Origin: Citrifermentans bemidjiense Bem
Lineage (GTDB): Bacteria > Desulfobacterota > Desulfuromonadia > Geobacterales > Geobacteraceae
Length of the DNA stretch: 64,000 bases
Assembly (NCBI RefSeq): GCF_000020725.1
Contig: NC_011146.1
Location: forward strand, 2,169,501-2,233,500
Reading direction: 5' to 3'
The notes under the pieces were generated by a model, which was not told the origin of the DNA, did no database searches, and was given only the letters and a program-made list of their open reading frames with translations. The number at the start of each line of letters is the position of its first letter. Positions within the stretch are counted from its first letter, which is position 1. The translations under genes and the position numbers were made by a program. Positions 40,858 to 48,021 of the stretch are shown here, one piece after another.

Positions 40858-41574
40858 ATGGAGCCAAATGAAAAAAAGCCATATAACGATGGGATAGAGA
40901 CTATTTTCCCCACACTTCAAAAGGAGTACGAAGGGGAAGAGAATCGGAACAAGCACCTTGAAACAAAAGTTCAAGTGCTACTTGCTGTTTCTGGTGTCCT
41001 TGCCTCTGCTCTAATGCTGTTGCTTAAGGCCATTGTCGATTCAGCGGGTCCAAAAGCGACAATCCTAATTATTCTATCCCACTCATTCCTATTCTTGATA
41101 GCAGCTATTATTAGCTTTCTTTTGGCCTTCAGAATCAAAACCTTTAAGCAAATAGCGCATAATGCACTATTATCTGACAAAGCATTTCAGATGGACAAAC
41201 AAGAAGTTATGTATAACCTGTCCCATGACTATTATGAATGCATTAAATACAACGCTGAGGCTGCCGGATCAAAGGTAAGGCTCATTAAGTTTGGCAGTGT
41301 TTTGATGATAATATCCATTATTTTCTTAGTTATAGCTTTCGGTCACATTTCTTATAACATCATCAACAAGGAAAGGAGCAACTTTATGGCAAAGGACAAC
41401 GAGAATAAAACTGGGAACACTGGTTCAAACCAGACGGGAACAAATTCTGAACACTCTGAATCTGTAATCCGAGGTGGCAGAGTTTATGATTCGGAGCGGG
41501 GCGGATATAACAAAGGCCCCGGATTTGGAACTCAACCTCTTGAAAAATCTGAGTCTGGACTCAAAGAGAAGTAA
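40858..41574 (+). CDS. cassette 1 gene C: three-TM membrane protein with soluble tail
   Basis: A 238-residue protein. Transmembrane segments are predicted at about 41-62 (VLLAVSGVLASALMLLL), 70-92 (ILIILSHSFLFLIAAIISFL) and 144-165 (VLMIISIIFLVIAFGHI), with a 50-residue helical cytoplasmic stretch between the second and third. The last 62 residues are polar, Gly/Asn/Ser-rich and look disordered. The 2TM-helix-1TM layout recalls SLATT and other membrane effectors of phage-defence systems, but no specific family is claimed. An in-frame ATG at 41386 with AAAGGAG at ideal spacing could give the tail as a separate product. Confidence 0.72.
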   Translation: MEPNEKKPYNDGIETIFPTLQKEYEGEENRNKHLETKVQVLLAVSGVLASALMLLLKAIVDSAGPKATILIILSHSFLFLIAAIISFLLAFRIKTFKQIAHNALLSDKAFQMDKQEVMYNLSHDYYECIKYNAEAAGSKVRLIKFGSVLMIISIIFLVIAFGHISYNIINKERSNFMAKDNENKTGNTGSNQTGTNSEHSESVIRGGRVYDSERGGYNKGPGFGTQPLEKSESGLKEK

Positions 41575-41586
41575 CACGGCGGGGGA

Positions 41587-41647
41587 CGCCAACAAGGCTT
41601 ACGACCTGCCCGGAAAAACCGGCAGGTCAAAGCCATGCCCGTTGTGC
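41587..41647 (+). repeat. attC site 1
   Basis: CGCCAAC ... GTTGTGC, with inner stem GACCTGCC/GGCAGGTC. It ends cassette 1. Confidence 0.78.
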
Positions 41648-41648
41648 A

Positions 41649-42032
41649 ATGATTGAAAACAAACGAACCATGAAAAACTCAATTATCCCACGGATACTCA
41701 TCATCTCTGTCGCGGCTCTTTTCGGTGCATCAATCGGCAAAGTCGCAGATTTTGATCAAAGATATTCAGCCGCCTTCGGAGGGATTATCGCTGCTATAGC
41801 CGTCGGCATCGGTGCATTATTAAATACCAAAACGAAGGAATTAGAAAACACTACACCACCGAAAAAATTACTAGGGTTACGAATCGGAGTTATTGGCTTT
41901 TGTGTGGCAGCAAGCGGTTGTATTGTCGCAGTTTATACTTCCCAATCTGCCGGTTTCATACTTGCTGCCACTGGTATTGGAACGGGTTTTGTAGGCATGG
42001 GAATCCACTTCGTAAACATGTTCCGAAAGTAA
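41649..42032 (+). CDS. cassette 2: small four-TM membrane protein
   Basis: A 127-residue hydrophobic protein with four likely membrane helices: about 12-31 (ILIISVAALFGASIGKV), 42-58 (AAFGGIIAAIAVGIGALL), 76-97 (LRIGVIGFCVAASGCIVAVY) and 103-123 (GFILAATGIGTGFVGMGIHF). A short soluble loop lies in the middle. An alternative start is ATG at 41670. No family is recognised. Its start codon is two bases after the cassette core, so translation signals must come from the previous attC or the mRNA is read from a distant promoter. Confidence 0.68.
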   Translation: MIENKRTMKNSIIPRILIISVAALFGASIGKVADFDQRYSAAFGGIIAAIAVGIGALLNTKTKELENTTPPKKLLGLRIGVIGFCVAASGCIVAVYTSQSAGFILAATGIGTGFVGMGIHFVNMFRK

Positions 42033-42038
42033 GTCCGT

Positions 42039-42112
42039 ACACAACCAGGGCCTTGGACTCCGACCGGGGCTGAGAAGCGCCCCGGCGCGGGTCAAGGCCC
42101 GGCCCGTTGGCG
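42039..42112 (+). repeat. attC site 2
   Basis: ACACAAC ... GTTGGCG, inner stem with CGGGGC/GCCCCG and the GGCCTTGGAC/GTCAAGGCC arms. The opening box is complementary to the cassette 2 core GTTGTGC except for one base. Confidence 0.8.
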
Positions 42113-42135
42113 AAACGAAATAAGGAACCGTCGAG

Positions 42136-42249
42136 ATGCGAACTATTATGGAAACACGTGTGGTCAGGACTGCAAAGTTGCAAACTTATAACTGCTTTCG
42201 ATTCACTTTCCAGTTTTGCAATCCTGTCCCGATATGTGTCCTAAAATGA
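42136..42249 (+). CDS. possible 37-residue leader peptide of the HEPN gene
   Basis: An ATG with AAGGAACC upstream opens a 37-codon frame, MRTIMETRVVRTAKLQ at the start, whose TGA overlaps the HEPN gene ATG in an ATGA. Translational coupling would explain why the HEPN gene lacks its own ribosome site. It is a small unrecognised frame and could be chance. Confidence 0.35.
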   Translation: MRTIMETRVVRTAKLQTYNCFRFTFQFCNPVPICVLK

Positions 42250-43211
42250 AGAGGCGTATTAATCCCGAAAAATTCACCCTGTCTGGCGTATGCCTTAATG
42301 GTGACTTCAATCTGCACCATGTATGCCCACAGTATCTTAAAAAGATAACTGAAAGCTTTGGTTGTGTGACTCTTGCCTCTGGTAATTGTAAAGCAATTAT
42401 TGAAGTTGAATGGGCGGAGTTACTACCAGGTAACCCGACCACCATTACCATAATTGCTAGTGGTTGTACCAAAAAATCGATTAAAGACGATACAATAAGG
42501 ACTCGACACTACTCCCATTTAATAGATGCATACATTCATTATGTTTTTCTGGCTGCTAATATTGCATCACCAGGATGCATCAGCTTTTATAGCTCAGAAC
42601 TCAAGCATTCGTCACTTGCTGAAATCAACAATAAATTTATGCTTTCAGGCGATACCTATGGTCTTATGATAGCTACAAAAAATTCAAATTGGCCCGAAAT
42701 CTGTAATCTAGATATCAATGATGTTAAGGTTTGGCTTGAAAAAGTCGGTTATGGTATCAAACAAATTGCAACTACCAGAACGGACAAAACACTCTTTTCC
42801 TTTTTGTATTTATCTACCACAAATGAATGGCTCCTTGATGGTGTTCTGTGGATATCTTATGCTCTAGAAGGCCTGTATGATACTCCAGCCTTCAATATCA
42901 AAAGCGCTATCACGAAGAGAATTGCATTATTGCATGGAATGCCAACAGCCGCAGTAAAGAAAAAACTCTCACGGTTCTATGACATTCGCAGTTCGTTTTT
43001 CCACGGTAGAATGAAAATTCCACACCCAATGCATAACGAGGTATTAGATCAGTCACTATGGGATTGGGATGAATCAGATGATGTTGACTGTGTGGCATTG
43101 GCAGGACGAGTGGTGATAGCTTCAATACAGCAACTGGTCAAAAACAATTTCAGCCATTTAACTTTTACCGAGTCTTTAAATGGTACCCCCTCTGGTTTGG
43201 ATGGAAGCTGA
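42246..43211 (+). CDS. cassette 3: Apea-like HEPN-domain protein
   Basis: A 321-residue protein. The C-terminal half (about 190-310) matches the Apea-like HEPN pattern: WISYALEGLYDTPAFNIKSA, ITKRIALLHG, then KLSRFYDIRSSFFHGRMK. RSSFFH gives the RX4H motif of HEPN ribonucleases and nucleotidyltransferase partners. The N-terminal half (IEVEWAELLPGNPTTITI, YIHYVFLAANI) resembles the region usually in front of Apea HEPN domains. These proteins are frequent in defence islands and are thought to cut RNA. The start at 42246 is inferred from the ATGA overlap; 42216 and 42237 are alternatives. Confidence 0.72.
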   Translation: MKRRINPEKFTLSGVCLNGDFNLHHVCPQYLKKITESFGCVTLASGNCKAIIEVEWAELLPGNPTTITIIASGCTKKSIKDDTIRTRHYSHLIDAYIHYVFLAANIASPGCISFYSSELKHSSLAEINNKFMLSGDTYGLMIATKNSNWPEICNLDINDVKVWLEKVGYGIKQIATTRTDKTLFSFLYLSTTNEWLLDGVLWISYALEGLYDTPAFNIKSAITKRIALLHGMPTAAVKKKLSRFYDIRSSFFHGRMKIPHPMHNEVLDQSLWDWDESDDVDCVALAGRVVIASIQQLVKNNFSHLTFTESLNGTPSGLDGS

Positions 43212-43222
43212 AAAAGCAAATG

Positions 43223-43295
43223 TTCCAACAAGCCCCATGGACGCCGACCGCCCGAAAAACTAGGGCGGGCGGGTCATGGGGGCACCCCGTTATGC
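43223..43295 (+). repeat. attC site 3
   Basis: TTCCAAC ... GTTATGC, with inner stem GACCGCCCG/GCGGGCGGGTC and CCCCATGG/CATGGGGG arms. Confidence 0.8.
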
Positions 43296-43301
43296 AGGGA
43301 A

Positions 43302-43682
43302 ATGAACATGACAGAGTCTGATCTTTTTGATGAGTTTGAGCGACTCTGGCGTTGCTACAGAGTTTGCTGTGAAGTAGCTGTAACTCTCAAAACACCCAAC
43401 GCGGAAGATGATGAATTCATCCGAATGGCCATTGTGGGTTTCTCTTACCATGATCGGACAGAAAACTGGAATCATGACCATTATAAGATCGCCAAGAATT
43501 ACCTAGATGAGTGCGCTGGCCTGGGAGACTCTGCGCAGGAAAAGAAGTTCAATTTGCTGGTGATAGGAGCCTTGCTCGGACTTTACTCTTCTGGCAAGAT
43601 TGATGAAAAAATCTACAGAATTGGGTACATCCTATTACCCGGTTTCGTAATGGCTAAAGGTGGAGCTGTTAACGAGCTTTGA
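43302..43682 (+). CDS. cassette 4: unknown 126-residue protein
   Basis: A soluble, acidic, mostly helical protein beginning MTESDLFDEFERLWRCYRVC after two leading residues. No motif or family is recognised. The middle FSYHDRTENWNHDHYKIAKN is histidine-rich and could bind metal, but the pattern is not a known site. The gene fills its cassette almost exactly: the start is seven bases after the core GTTATGC, and the stop codon is two bases before the attC box GCATAAC. Confidence 0.65.
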   Translation: MNMTESDLFDEFERLWRCYRVCCEVAVTLKTPNAEDDEFIRMAIVGFSYHDRTENWNHDHYKIAKNYLDECAGLGDSAQEKKFNLLVIGALLGLYSSGKIDEKIYRIGYILLPGFVMAKGGAVNEL

Positions 43683-43683
43683 A

Positions 43684-43746
43684 GCATAACCACGGCCTTG
43701 GACCAGCCCGATAAAGCCTGGCAGGTCAAGGCCGGCCCCGTTGGAA
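43684..43746 (+). repeat. attC site 4
   Basis: GCATAAC ... GTTGGAA. The opening box is the exact complement of the cassette 4 core GTTATGC at 43289. Confidence 0.85.
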
Positions 43747-43752
43747 ATAAGA

Positions 43753-44187
43753 ATGAAAGAAATGGTTACCACTAACAATTTGACTGACTTCGTATGTATC
43801 TGTGAAAAATCGGATATCGATTTTGCGAGAATTACGTACGAATGCGGAGCCATGAAGTTTGTAAATGAACGTGCCCGATTCGAAAACGACGGAATGGTCA
43901 AAACCTATAAGTTTGAGGAAATTTATCTAGATCAATCGTTCAATAAATTTACGAAATATGAAGTCATAGCAATACACAACAAGGCTTACCTGATGTACGA
44001 GGTGACCGGGAAGGAAATAACAATTTGGGTCTGCTATACGGAAGAAAAAATCCGGAATAGCGGGTATATGACACAATTGCTTAATCTATTGATCAATAAG
44101 TACAAGAACAAAAAAATCACAGTCGATACTCATAATCAAAGCTTACGTCACATTTGCAATGACCTCAGAATAAATCTTTTTAGGTGA
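43753..44187 (+). CDS. cassette 5: GNAT-like acetyltransferase fold protein
   Basis: A 144-residue AT-rich cassette gene. The C-terminal third, TIWVCYTEEKIRNSGYMTQL followed by LNLLINKYKNKKITVDTHNQ, has the strand-helix-strand order of GNAT motifs A and B, with a degenerate R/Q-x-x-G-x-G/A acetyl-CoA loop (EEKIRNSGYMTQL). The N-terminal half is strand-rich and not recognised. It may be a divergent N-acetyltransferase, but activity cannot be assumed. The start at 43753 is chosen because a TTG at 43741 lies inside the attC site. Confidence 0.55.
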   Translation: MKEMVTTNNLTDFVCICEKSDIDFARITYECGAMKFVNERARFENDGMVKTYKFEEIYLDQSFNKFTKYEVIAIHNKAYLMYEVTGKEITIWVCYTEEKIRNSGYMTQLLNLLINKYKNKKITVDTHNQSLRHICNDLRINLFR

Positions 44188-44202
44188 TAAGGCTGCCTTG
44201 GA

Positions 44203-44262
44203 TTCCAACACTCGCCAATACCATTCAGCTAAAGCCGCTAGTCAGGCTCGAAGACGTTGGCA
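44203..44262 (+). repeat. attC site 5
   Basis: TTCCAAC ... GTTGGCA. The opening box is the exact complement of the cassette 5 core GTTGGAA at 43740. Confidence 0.83.
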
Positions 44263-44402
44263 AAAAGTGTTGAATTGGGGTCGGACCAAGCTAACTCTCT
44301 GGGACTATTATCAAACAACCCATATTCGACCTAAATTTAAGCATTAAAAGCTGCTTTTTGATGGCGAAAAGGGGACTTTCAAGATTGTCACGGCGAACAA
44401 AG
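44263..44402. other. gene-less cassette 6 body
   Basis: Cassette 6 (44256-44456) is only about 200 bases and has no credible open frame. It carries one GGGGTCGGACCAAG REP-like sequence at 44277-44290 and AT-rich filler. Confidence 0.6.
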
Positions 44403-44462
44403 TCCCAACCAGGCAGTTGGACCGGCCCGAAAAGCCGCCCGGTCAACTCCCGCCCGTTATGC
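44403..44462 (+). repeat. attC site 6
   Basis: TCCCAAC ... GTTATGC, inner stem GACCGGCC/GCCCGGTC. Confidence 0.8.
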
Positions 44463-44508
44463 ATAAAGGAAGAAACACCATAGAAGAAGAAACTAGCGGG
44501 GGTAAATT

Positions 44509-45312
44509 TTGAGTTTTGGATTCCTTGAAGGCTTCAACAATAAATTACGAAATATTTTTCGGTCAGACTGGCTTGGTATTTACTTGACTTCAGATTATAA
44601 GATCTTCCTTTGCGGAACTCCTTTTGACAAACCGGCACCATTTCAGTTGCAAGACGCTAACTTTGCATCACAGCAGTATGACGTATTGGTTAACAGCGTA
44701 ATTACAGAAGTCCAAAAAAAATGCAAGCGATGGCCTCCCCCACATATATTCTTTTGCAACTCTCTCGATGCCCCTTCTCTCTCTACTGATTTTTTCAAAA
44801 AGATCACGGCACAGCAATCAGTTAATATGTATCCGACAGATTGTAAAATGCCTGCAGCGATTGGGGCGGGCATGAACGTCACTGATTTTTCAAAGCAATT
44901 AGTGATTGCGATGGTGGAAAACACGATTCACTCGTATTTGGTCTTTGCTTCGTGCATCTATTATTACGAGTCAGCACCAATTTCGTCCAGCGATAGCCTT
45001 CAGGAAGCACTGAATGCTCAAATTGCCAGAATTGACGCTGGAATTGAACCTGATCTTCCCACCCATTTCAAAAATATTAATTTGGGGGAAGATGAGATCA
45101 ATCAGATCAACAGTGGATGGGCCAAACCTTGTTCGGAACAATTGTTTTTAATTGGCTCCCCGAGTGTGTTGATTGACATCGACAAAGAAATTCGGGGCTA
45201 CAAGATTGTGTCGTGCGAAGGTCTGGATGAGTGCATCGTATCTGGTATGGACACAATAATCAAAGGAGTTTCGCAGCTCCCAGCTGGCACAAGAATTGGA
45301 AAAAAAGACTAA
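44509..45312 (+). CDS. cassette 7: degenerate MreB/actin-like protein
   Basis: A 267-residue protein from a TTG start. Its order of segments follows MreB: SDWLGIYLTSDYKIFLCG where MreB has its first phosphate loop, PHIFFCNSLDAPSLSTDF, then MPAAIGAGMNV, which matches the MreB sequence AAAIGAGLPV closely, and a late LFLIGSPSVLIDID in the place of the TGGGALL adenosine motif. The second phosphate loop (DIGGGTT in MreB) reads AMVENTI and the first lacks the Asp-Gly-Thr residues, so ATP binding is probably lost. It is also about 80 residues shorter, apparently in subdomains IIA/IIB. The likeness is by eye. Confidence 0.6.
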   Translation: MSFGFLEGFNNKLRNIFRSDWLGIYLTSDYKIFLCGTPFDKPAPFQLQDANFASQQYDVLVNSVITEVQKKCKRWPPPHIFFCNSLDAPSLSTDFFKKITAQQSVNMYPTDCKMPAAIGAGMNVTDFSKQLVIAMVENTIHSYLVFASCIYYYESAPISSSDSLQEALNAQIARIDAGIEPDLPTHFKNINLGEDEINQINSGWAKPCSEQLFLIGSPSVLIDIDKEIRGYKIVSCEGLDECIVSGMDTIIKGVSQLPAGTRIGKKD

Positions 45313-45359
45313 CCATCGGCAACACCGGTCAAGCCGGTGGTGCCTCAGCCCCGTTGGCT
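45307..45359 (+). repeat. attC site 7
   Basis: GACTAAC ... GTTGGCT, inner stem ACACCGGT/GCCGGTGGTG. The stop codon of the MreB-like gene lies inside the opening box. Confidence 0.72.
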
Positions 45360-45395
45360 ATACAGATAGAGATCTTGGTGACAGATGAATCGAAG

Positions 45396-45737
45396 CGGGT
45401 GTGGCGGGGTCGGACCAAGGTAGGATGCTGTAATGACACGACAATACCCGAAAAACTCCCTGTATTTCACCCTTTGAAGCACCTTTTTACCGGCAAAATG
45501 GGGCCAATAAGGCATGGCGGGTCGGGGCGGGGTCGGGGCGGGGTCGGACCAAGGTAACGTGTTATGATTACACGATAAAAACCAAACGGGTGTGGCGGGG
45601 TCGGACCAAGGGAACGGGTGTGGCGGGGTCGGACCAAGGTAGGATGCTGTAATGACACGACAATACCGGAAAAACTCCCTGTATTTCACCCTTAGAAGCA
45701 CCTTTTTACCGGCAAAATGGGGCCAATAAGGCATGGC
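45396..45737. repeat. 123-bp duplication and REP-like GGTCGGACC repeats
   Basis: Positions 45396-45518 and 45615-45737 are 123-base copies with two mismatches. Both end with the first codons of the RAYT gene (ATGGC). Four copies of GGGGTCGGACCAAG lie in this stretch; GGTCGGACC is the palindromic heart of the repeat. Confidence 0.9.
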
Positions 45738-46521
45738 AAGAGCTAACAGGCACCACATACCAGGGCAGGTATGGCACATTACCCATCGGTGCCATAAAAA
45801 GGAATTCCTGCTGAAGTTCGCCAAGGATCGACAACGTTGGCGCTACTGGCTTTTCGAGGCCAGAAAGCGCTTTGGTCTTCAAGTGCTGAATTATACGGCC
45901 ACGTCAAATCATATTCATCTTCTGGTCGTTGATAATCACATGGATACCATACCGAAGAGTCTGCAGTTGATCGCTGGCAGGACCGCTCAAGAATATAACC
46001 AGCGAAAGGAGCGTAACGGTGCTTTCTGGGAGGATCGCTACCATGCGACGGCAATCGATCACGACGAGCACCTACTCCGCTGCCTGGTTTACATAGACCT
46101 GAACATGATCCGAGCCGGTGTTGTGAGCCACCCTTCGGAGTGGGATATGAATGGGTACAACGAGATCCAGAAGCCTCCCATCCGCTATGGTGTGATTGAT
46201 CACCAGGAACTGCAGCGACTGTGTGGAATTTCTGACCCGCAAAAATTTAAGGAACAGTACAAGCAGTGGGTAGAGGTTGCCCTTACTGGCGGTAGCGTGG
46301 AGCGAGAAAGCAGTTGGACAGAAAGCGTGGCGGTGGGCAATCGAAAATTTATAGAAGAGGTCAAGGCACGCCTTGGAATTCAAGCCATTGGGAAAAAGAT
46401 TCGGGAGCAAGGTGGGACCCTGCTTACTCTGCGCGAGGAATCCGCTGCTTACAATGCTGATTATGGCGTCAAAAAGGGCGCTTTAAGCCTCCAAAACACT
46501 TATTTTTGGGATATTAGCTGA
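45733..46521 (+). CDS. REP-associated tyrosine transposase (RAYT, Y1_Tnp)
   Basis: A 262-residue single-strand transposase of the IS200/IS605-related RAYT group. TATSNHIHLLVVDN carries the HUH metal site, YNQRKERNGAFWEDRYHATA follows, and LRCLVYIDLNMIRAGVV holds the catalytic tyrosine helix typical of the family. It begins MARANRHHIPGQVWHITHRC. REP-like GGGGTCGGACCAAG lies before it and the inverted CTTGGTCCGACCCC after it (46540-46553), the usual REP-RAYT layout. The unit sits inside integron cassette 8 and cuts off the 3' end of a PIN-toxin gene. Confidence 0.88.
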   Translation: MARANRHHIPGQVWHITHRCHKKEFLLKFAKDRQRWRYWLFEARKRFGLQVLNYTATSNHIHLLVVDNHMDTIPKSLQLIAGRTAQEYNQRKERNGAFWEDRYHATAIDHDEHLLRCLVYIDLNMIRAGVVSHPSEWDMNGYNEIQKPPIRYGVIDHQELQRLCGISDPQKFKEQYKQWVEVALTGGSVERESSWTESVAVGNRKFIEEVKARLGIQAIGKKIREQGGTLLTLREESAAYNADYGVKKGALSLQNTYFWDIS

Positions 46522-46535
46522 ACAATTTCCGCACA

Positions 46536-46823
46536 TTAGCTTGGTCCGACCCCAGGCGAAGCAGGCGAAGGAACAAGAGCCTTGGAAATAAGTCCGCTGT
46601 CGTCGTGCGCAAGCGGTACTACCTCTACAAGCTCCACAAACCTCACAAAACAGTCACGGTCACTTTCAGACAAGCTGTCGAAGGCGAGAAATTCGAGATA
46701 GGTGATGACGGAGATGCCAACGTACTCGGCAGTTTCAAGTTTATCGGCAAGGTCACGATTTCCGGCTAGAAGGGAGACAACAGCATTCGTATCTAGCAGA
46801 AACCGGCGGTTACCACTCATCAC
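46536..46823 (-). pseudogene. VapC-like PIN toxin truncated by the RAYT unit
   Basis: The first 79 residues look like a PIN-domain ribonuclease: RRFLLDTNAVVSLLAGNRDL (the first catalytic Asp), VGISVITYLEFLAFDSL (the Glu) and VELVEVVPLAHDDSGLISKA. After LISKAL the sequence runs into REP DNA, giving an unrelated tail and stop. The PIN C-terminal part with the last acidic residues (usually LPDAIIAATA) is missing, so the toxin should be dead. It overlaps the upstream antitoxin gene by 14 bases. Confidence 0.75.
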
Positions 46824-47028
46824 GCATGCTCCGCTGAACTGCTACTGCGTCCCCTTTCCAGGACAACTTGCCACAGAGCTTGGTAAAACCATTGCTCTTC
46901 CCCGGTAGTGAATTCCGTCGGGGCTGTTTTGTCTGGCGGGACAGCAAAAACTGGTAAAAGTCCCTCATCTCCCGGCGTGCGGAAGGAGAAAGGGCTGTAA
47001 GATCGAGTTGTTTGGGGTTGGCGGGCAT
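46810..47028 (-). CDS. antitoxin partner of the truncated PIN toxin
   Basis: A 72-residue protein that overlaps the PIN toxin start, with GGAGG seven bases before its ATG. It begins MPANPKQLDLTALSPSARRE and contains YQFLLSRQ and KLSWKGDAVAVQRSMRDEW. The C-terminal RSMRDEW is the kind of toxin-binding tail seen in small VapB-like antitoxins. No DNA-binding motif is clear. It is probably an orphan antitoxin left after the toxin was broken. Confidence 0.65.
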   Translation of the reverse strand: MPANPKQLDLTALSPSARREMRDFYQFLLSRQTKQPRRNSLPGKSNGFTKLCGKLSWKGDAVAVQRSMRDEW

Positions 47029-47188
47029 GATGTGACCTCCTTCGGCCTGGAAACAGTAGCATAAGGGGGAAAACCTGGCAAGAGTACATGGCGCCTAGCG
47101 AAGCGCCAAACACAAAGCATTACAAGATTCGCTTGAGAGTGGGCGATAGGCCAGGCATTGATCAATTAATAACTCGGGAAGAAGAAGG

Positions 47189-47286
47189 CCCCAACAATGT
47201 GCGTGGACCAGGTCTCTGCAGTTGATAAAAGTTGGAAAAAGCTGGAGGGAGCCGAGCGCTCCGCAGGTCACGCCGCGACGTTATGA
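47189..47286 (+). repeat. attC site 8
   Basis: CCCCAAC ... GTTATGA, longer than the others (98 bases). The GCGTGGACC and GGTCACGC arms pair with one extra-helical base, an attC trait. Confidence 0.6.
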
Positions 47287-47291
47287 TGGGA

Positions 47292-47693
47292 TTAACTGAT
47301 TAGAGTAATCGGGGGCTTCGCATCTAGCTTTTCAGCAGTTGATGCAAATTTCTTATCAAAAGTCGCAAGGCCAGCAAGTTCACTGCTACTGGCTAGATGG
47401 AGGGCGTCACCGAAGTCCATGCCTTCCGCATACCACGTAAGCGCTTGGGATACAATGGTGGGGTCTTCACTTTCAATACAGGAAAGACCGAGAACGTGGA
47501 GCAGTCTTTCGTGTACCGTTTCCCGGGAGAGCTTATAACCGGCTGGCGACGCCAACACCCAGACAAGTTCGAGAAGGACCGACTTGTGAAGAAAGCATCG
47601 GTTGTTTGCTAAAAAATTGGTCGCCAGTACAGCTTGGTCGGGATCGTCCTTGATCAGGTACCGCACCAGGATATTGGTATCGAGGGCGATCAT
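47292..47693 (-). CDS. vapC: VapC-family PIN toxin
   Basis: A complete 133-residue PIN ribonuclease. MIALDTNILVRYLIKDD gives the first Asp, KSVLLELVWVLAS the Glu, and WYAEGMDFGDALHLASSSEL the third and fourth acidic positions, ending in ATFDKKFAST, the family tail. It overlaps vapB by 4 bases. The pair lies in cassette 9 in reverse orientation to the array, common for toxin-antitoxin cassettes that carry their own promoter. Confidence 0.88.
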   Translation of the reverse strand: MIALDTNILVRYLIKDDPDQAVLATNFLANNRCFLHKSVLLELVWVLASPAGYKLSRETVHERLLHVLGLSCIESEDPTIVSQALTWYAEGMDFGDALHLASSSELAGLATFDKKFASTAEKLDAKPPITLIS

Positions 47694-47941
47694 AGATGCT
47701 TACCAGCTTCGGAGAGGATAGCCTGTTCCATATCCTCCAAAGAAAGCCGCTTGCCACGATACACTGAAGGGGTGTCGGGGGCCTCCAGCTGAGTCGGCGG
47801 AAAGACTTTGGTTGGTTTGATAACCAGTTCTGCCCCTCGATCAATGATGACGAACTCGGTACCTGCATCCCAATGATGCCGATCCCGAATGGCTTTAGGT
47901 AGTATGAATTGCCCTTTGCTCGACAGCTTTACCGTTTCCAT
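47690..47941 (-). CDS. vapB: VapB-type antitoxin, AbrB/SpoVT family
   Basis: An 83-residue AbrB-type antitoxin. METVKLSSKGQFILPKAIRD is the swapped-hairpin DNA-binding motif, followed by WDAGTEFVIIDRGAELVIKP. The C-terminal GKRLSLEDMEQAILSEA wraps the toxin. The ATG at 47941 has AAGGAG seven bases upstream; an in-frame start at 47998 is not family-like. It overlaps vapC. Confidence 0.87.
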   Translation of the reverse strand: METVKLSSKGQFILPKAIRDRHHWDAGTEFVIIDRGAELVIKPTKVFPPTQLEAPDTPSVYRGKRLSLEDMEQAILSEAGKHL

Positions 47942-48021
47942 AGAATGCTCCTTGTAAGAAATCAGTAAGACTGTAGCGCATGTCGACGGCTTATGCAATC
48001 GATTTGGCTGAAGGAAACTGA

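Noticed and set aside
41587-44462. Evenly spaced similar sequences as CRISPR or phage att sites
   Set aside because: The sites share only short boxes and paired arms, each next to a gene of its own, which fits integron attC sites and not CRISPR.
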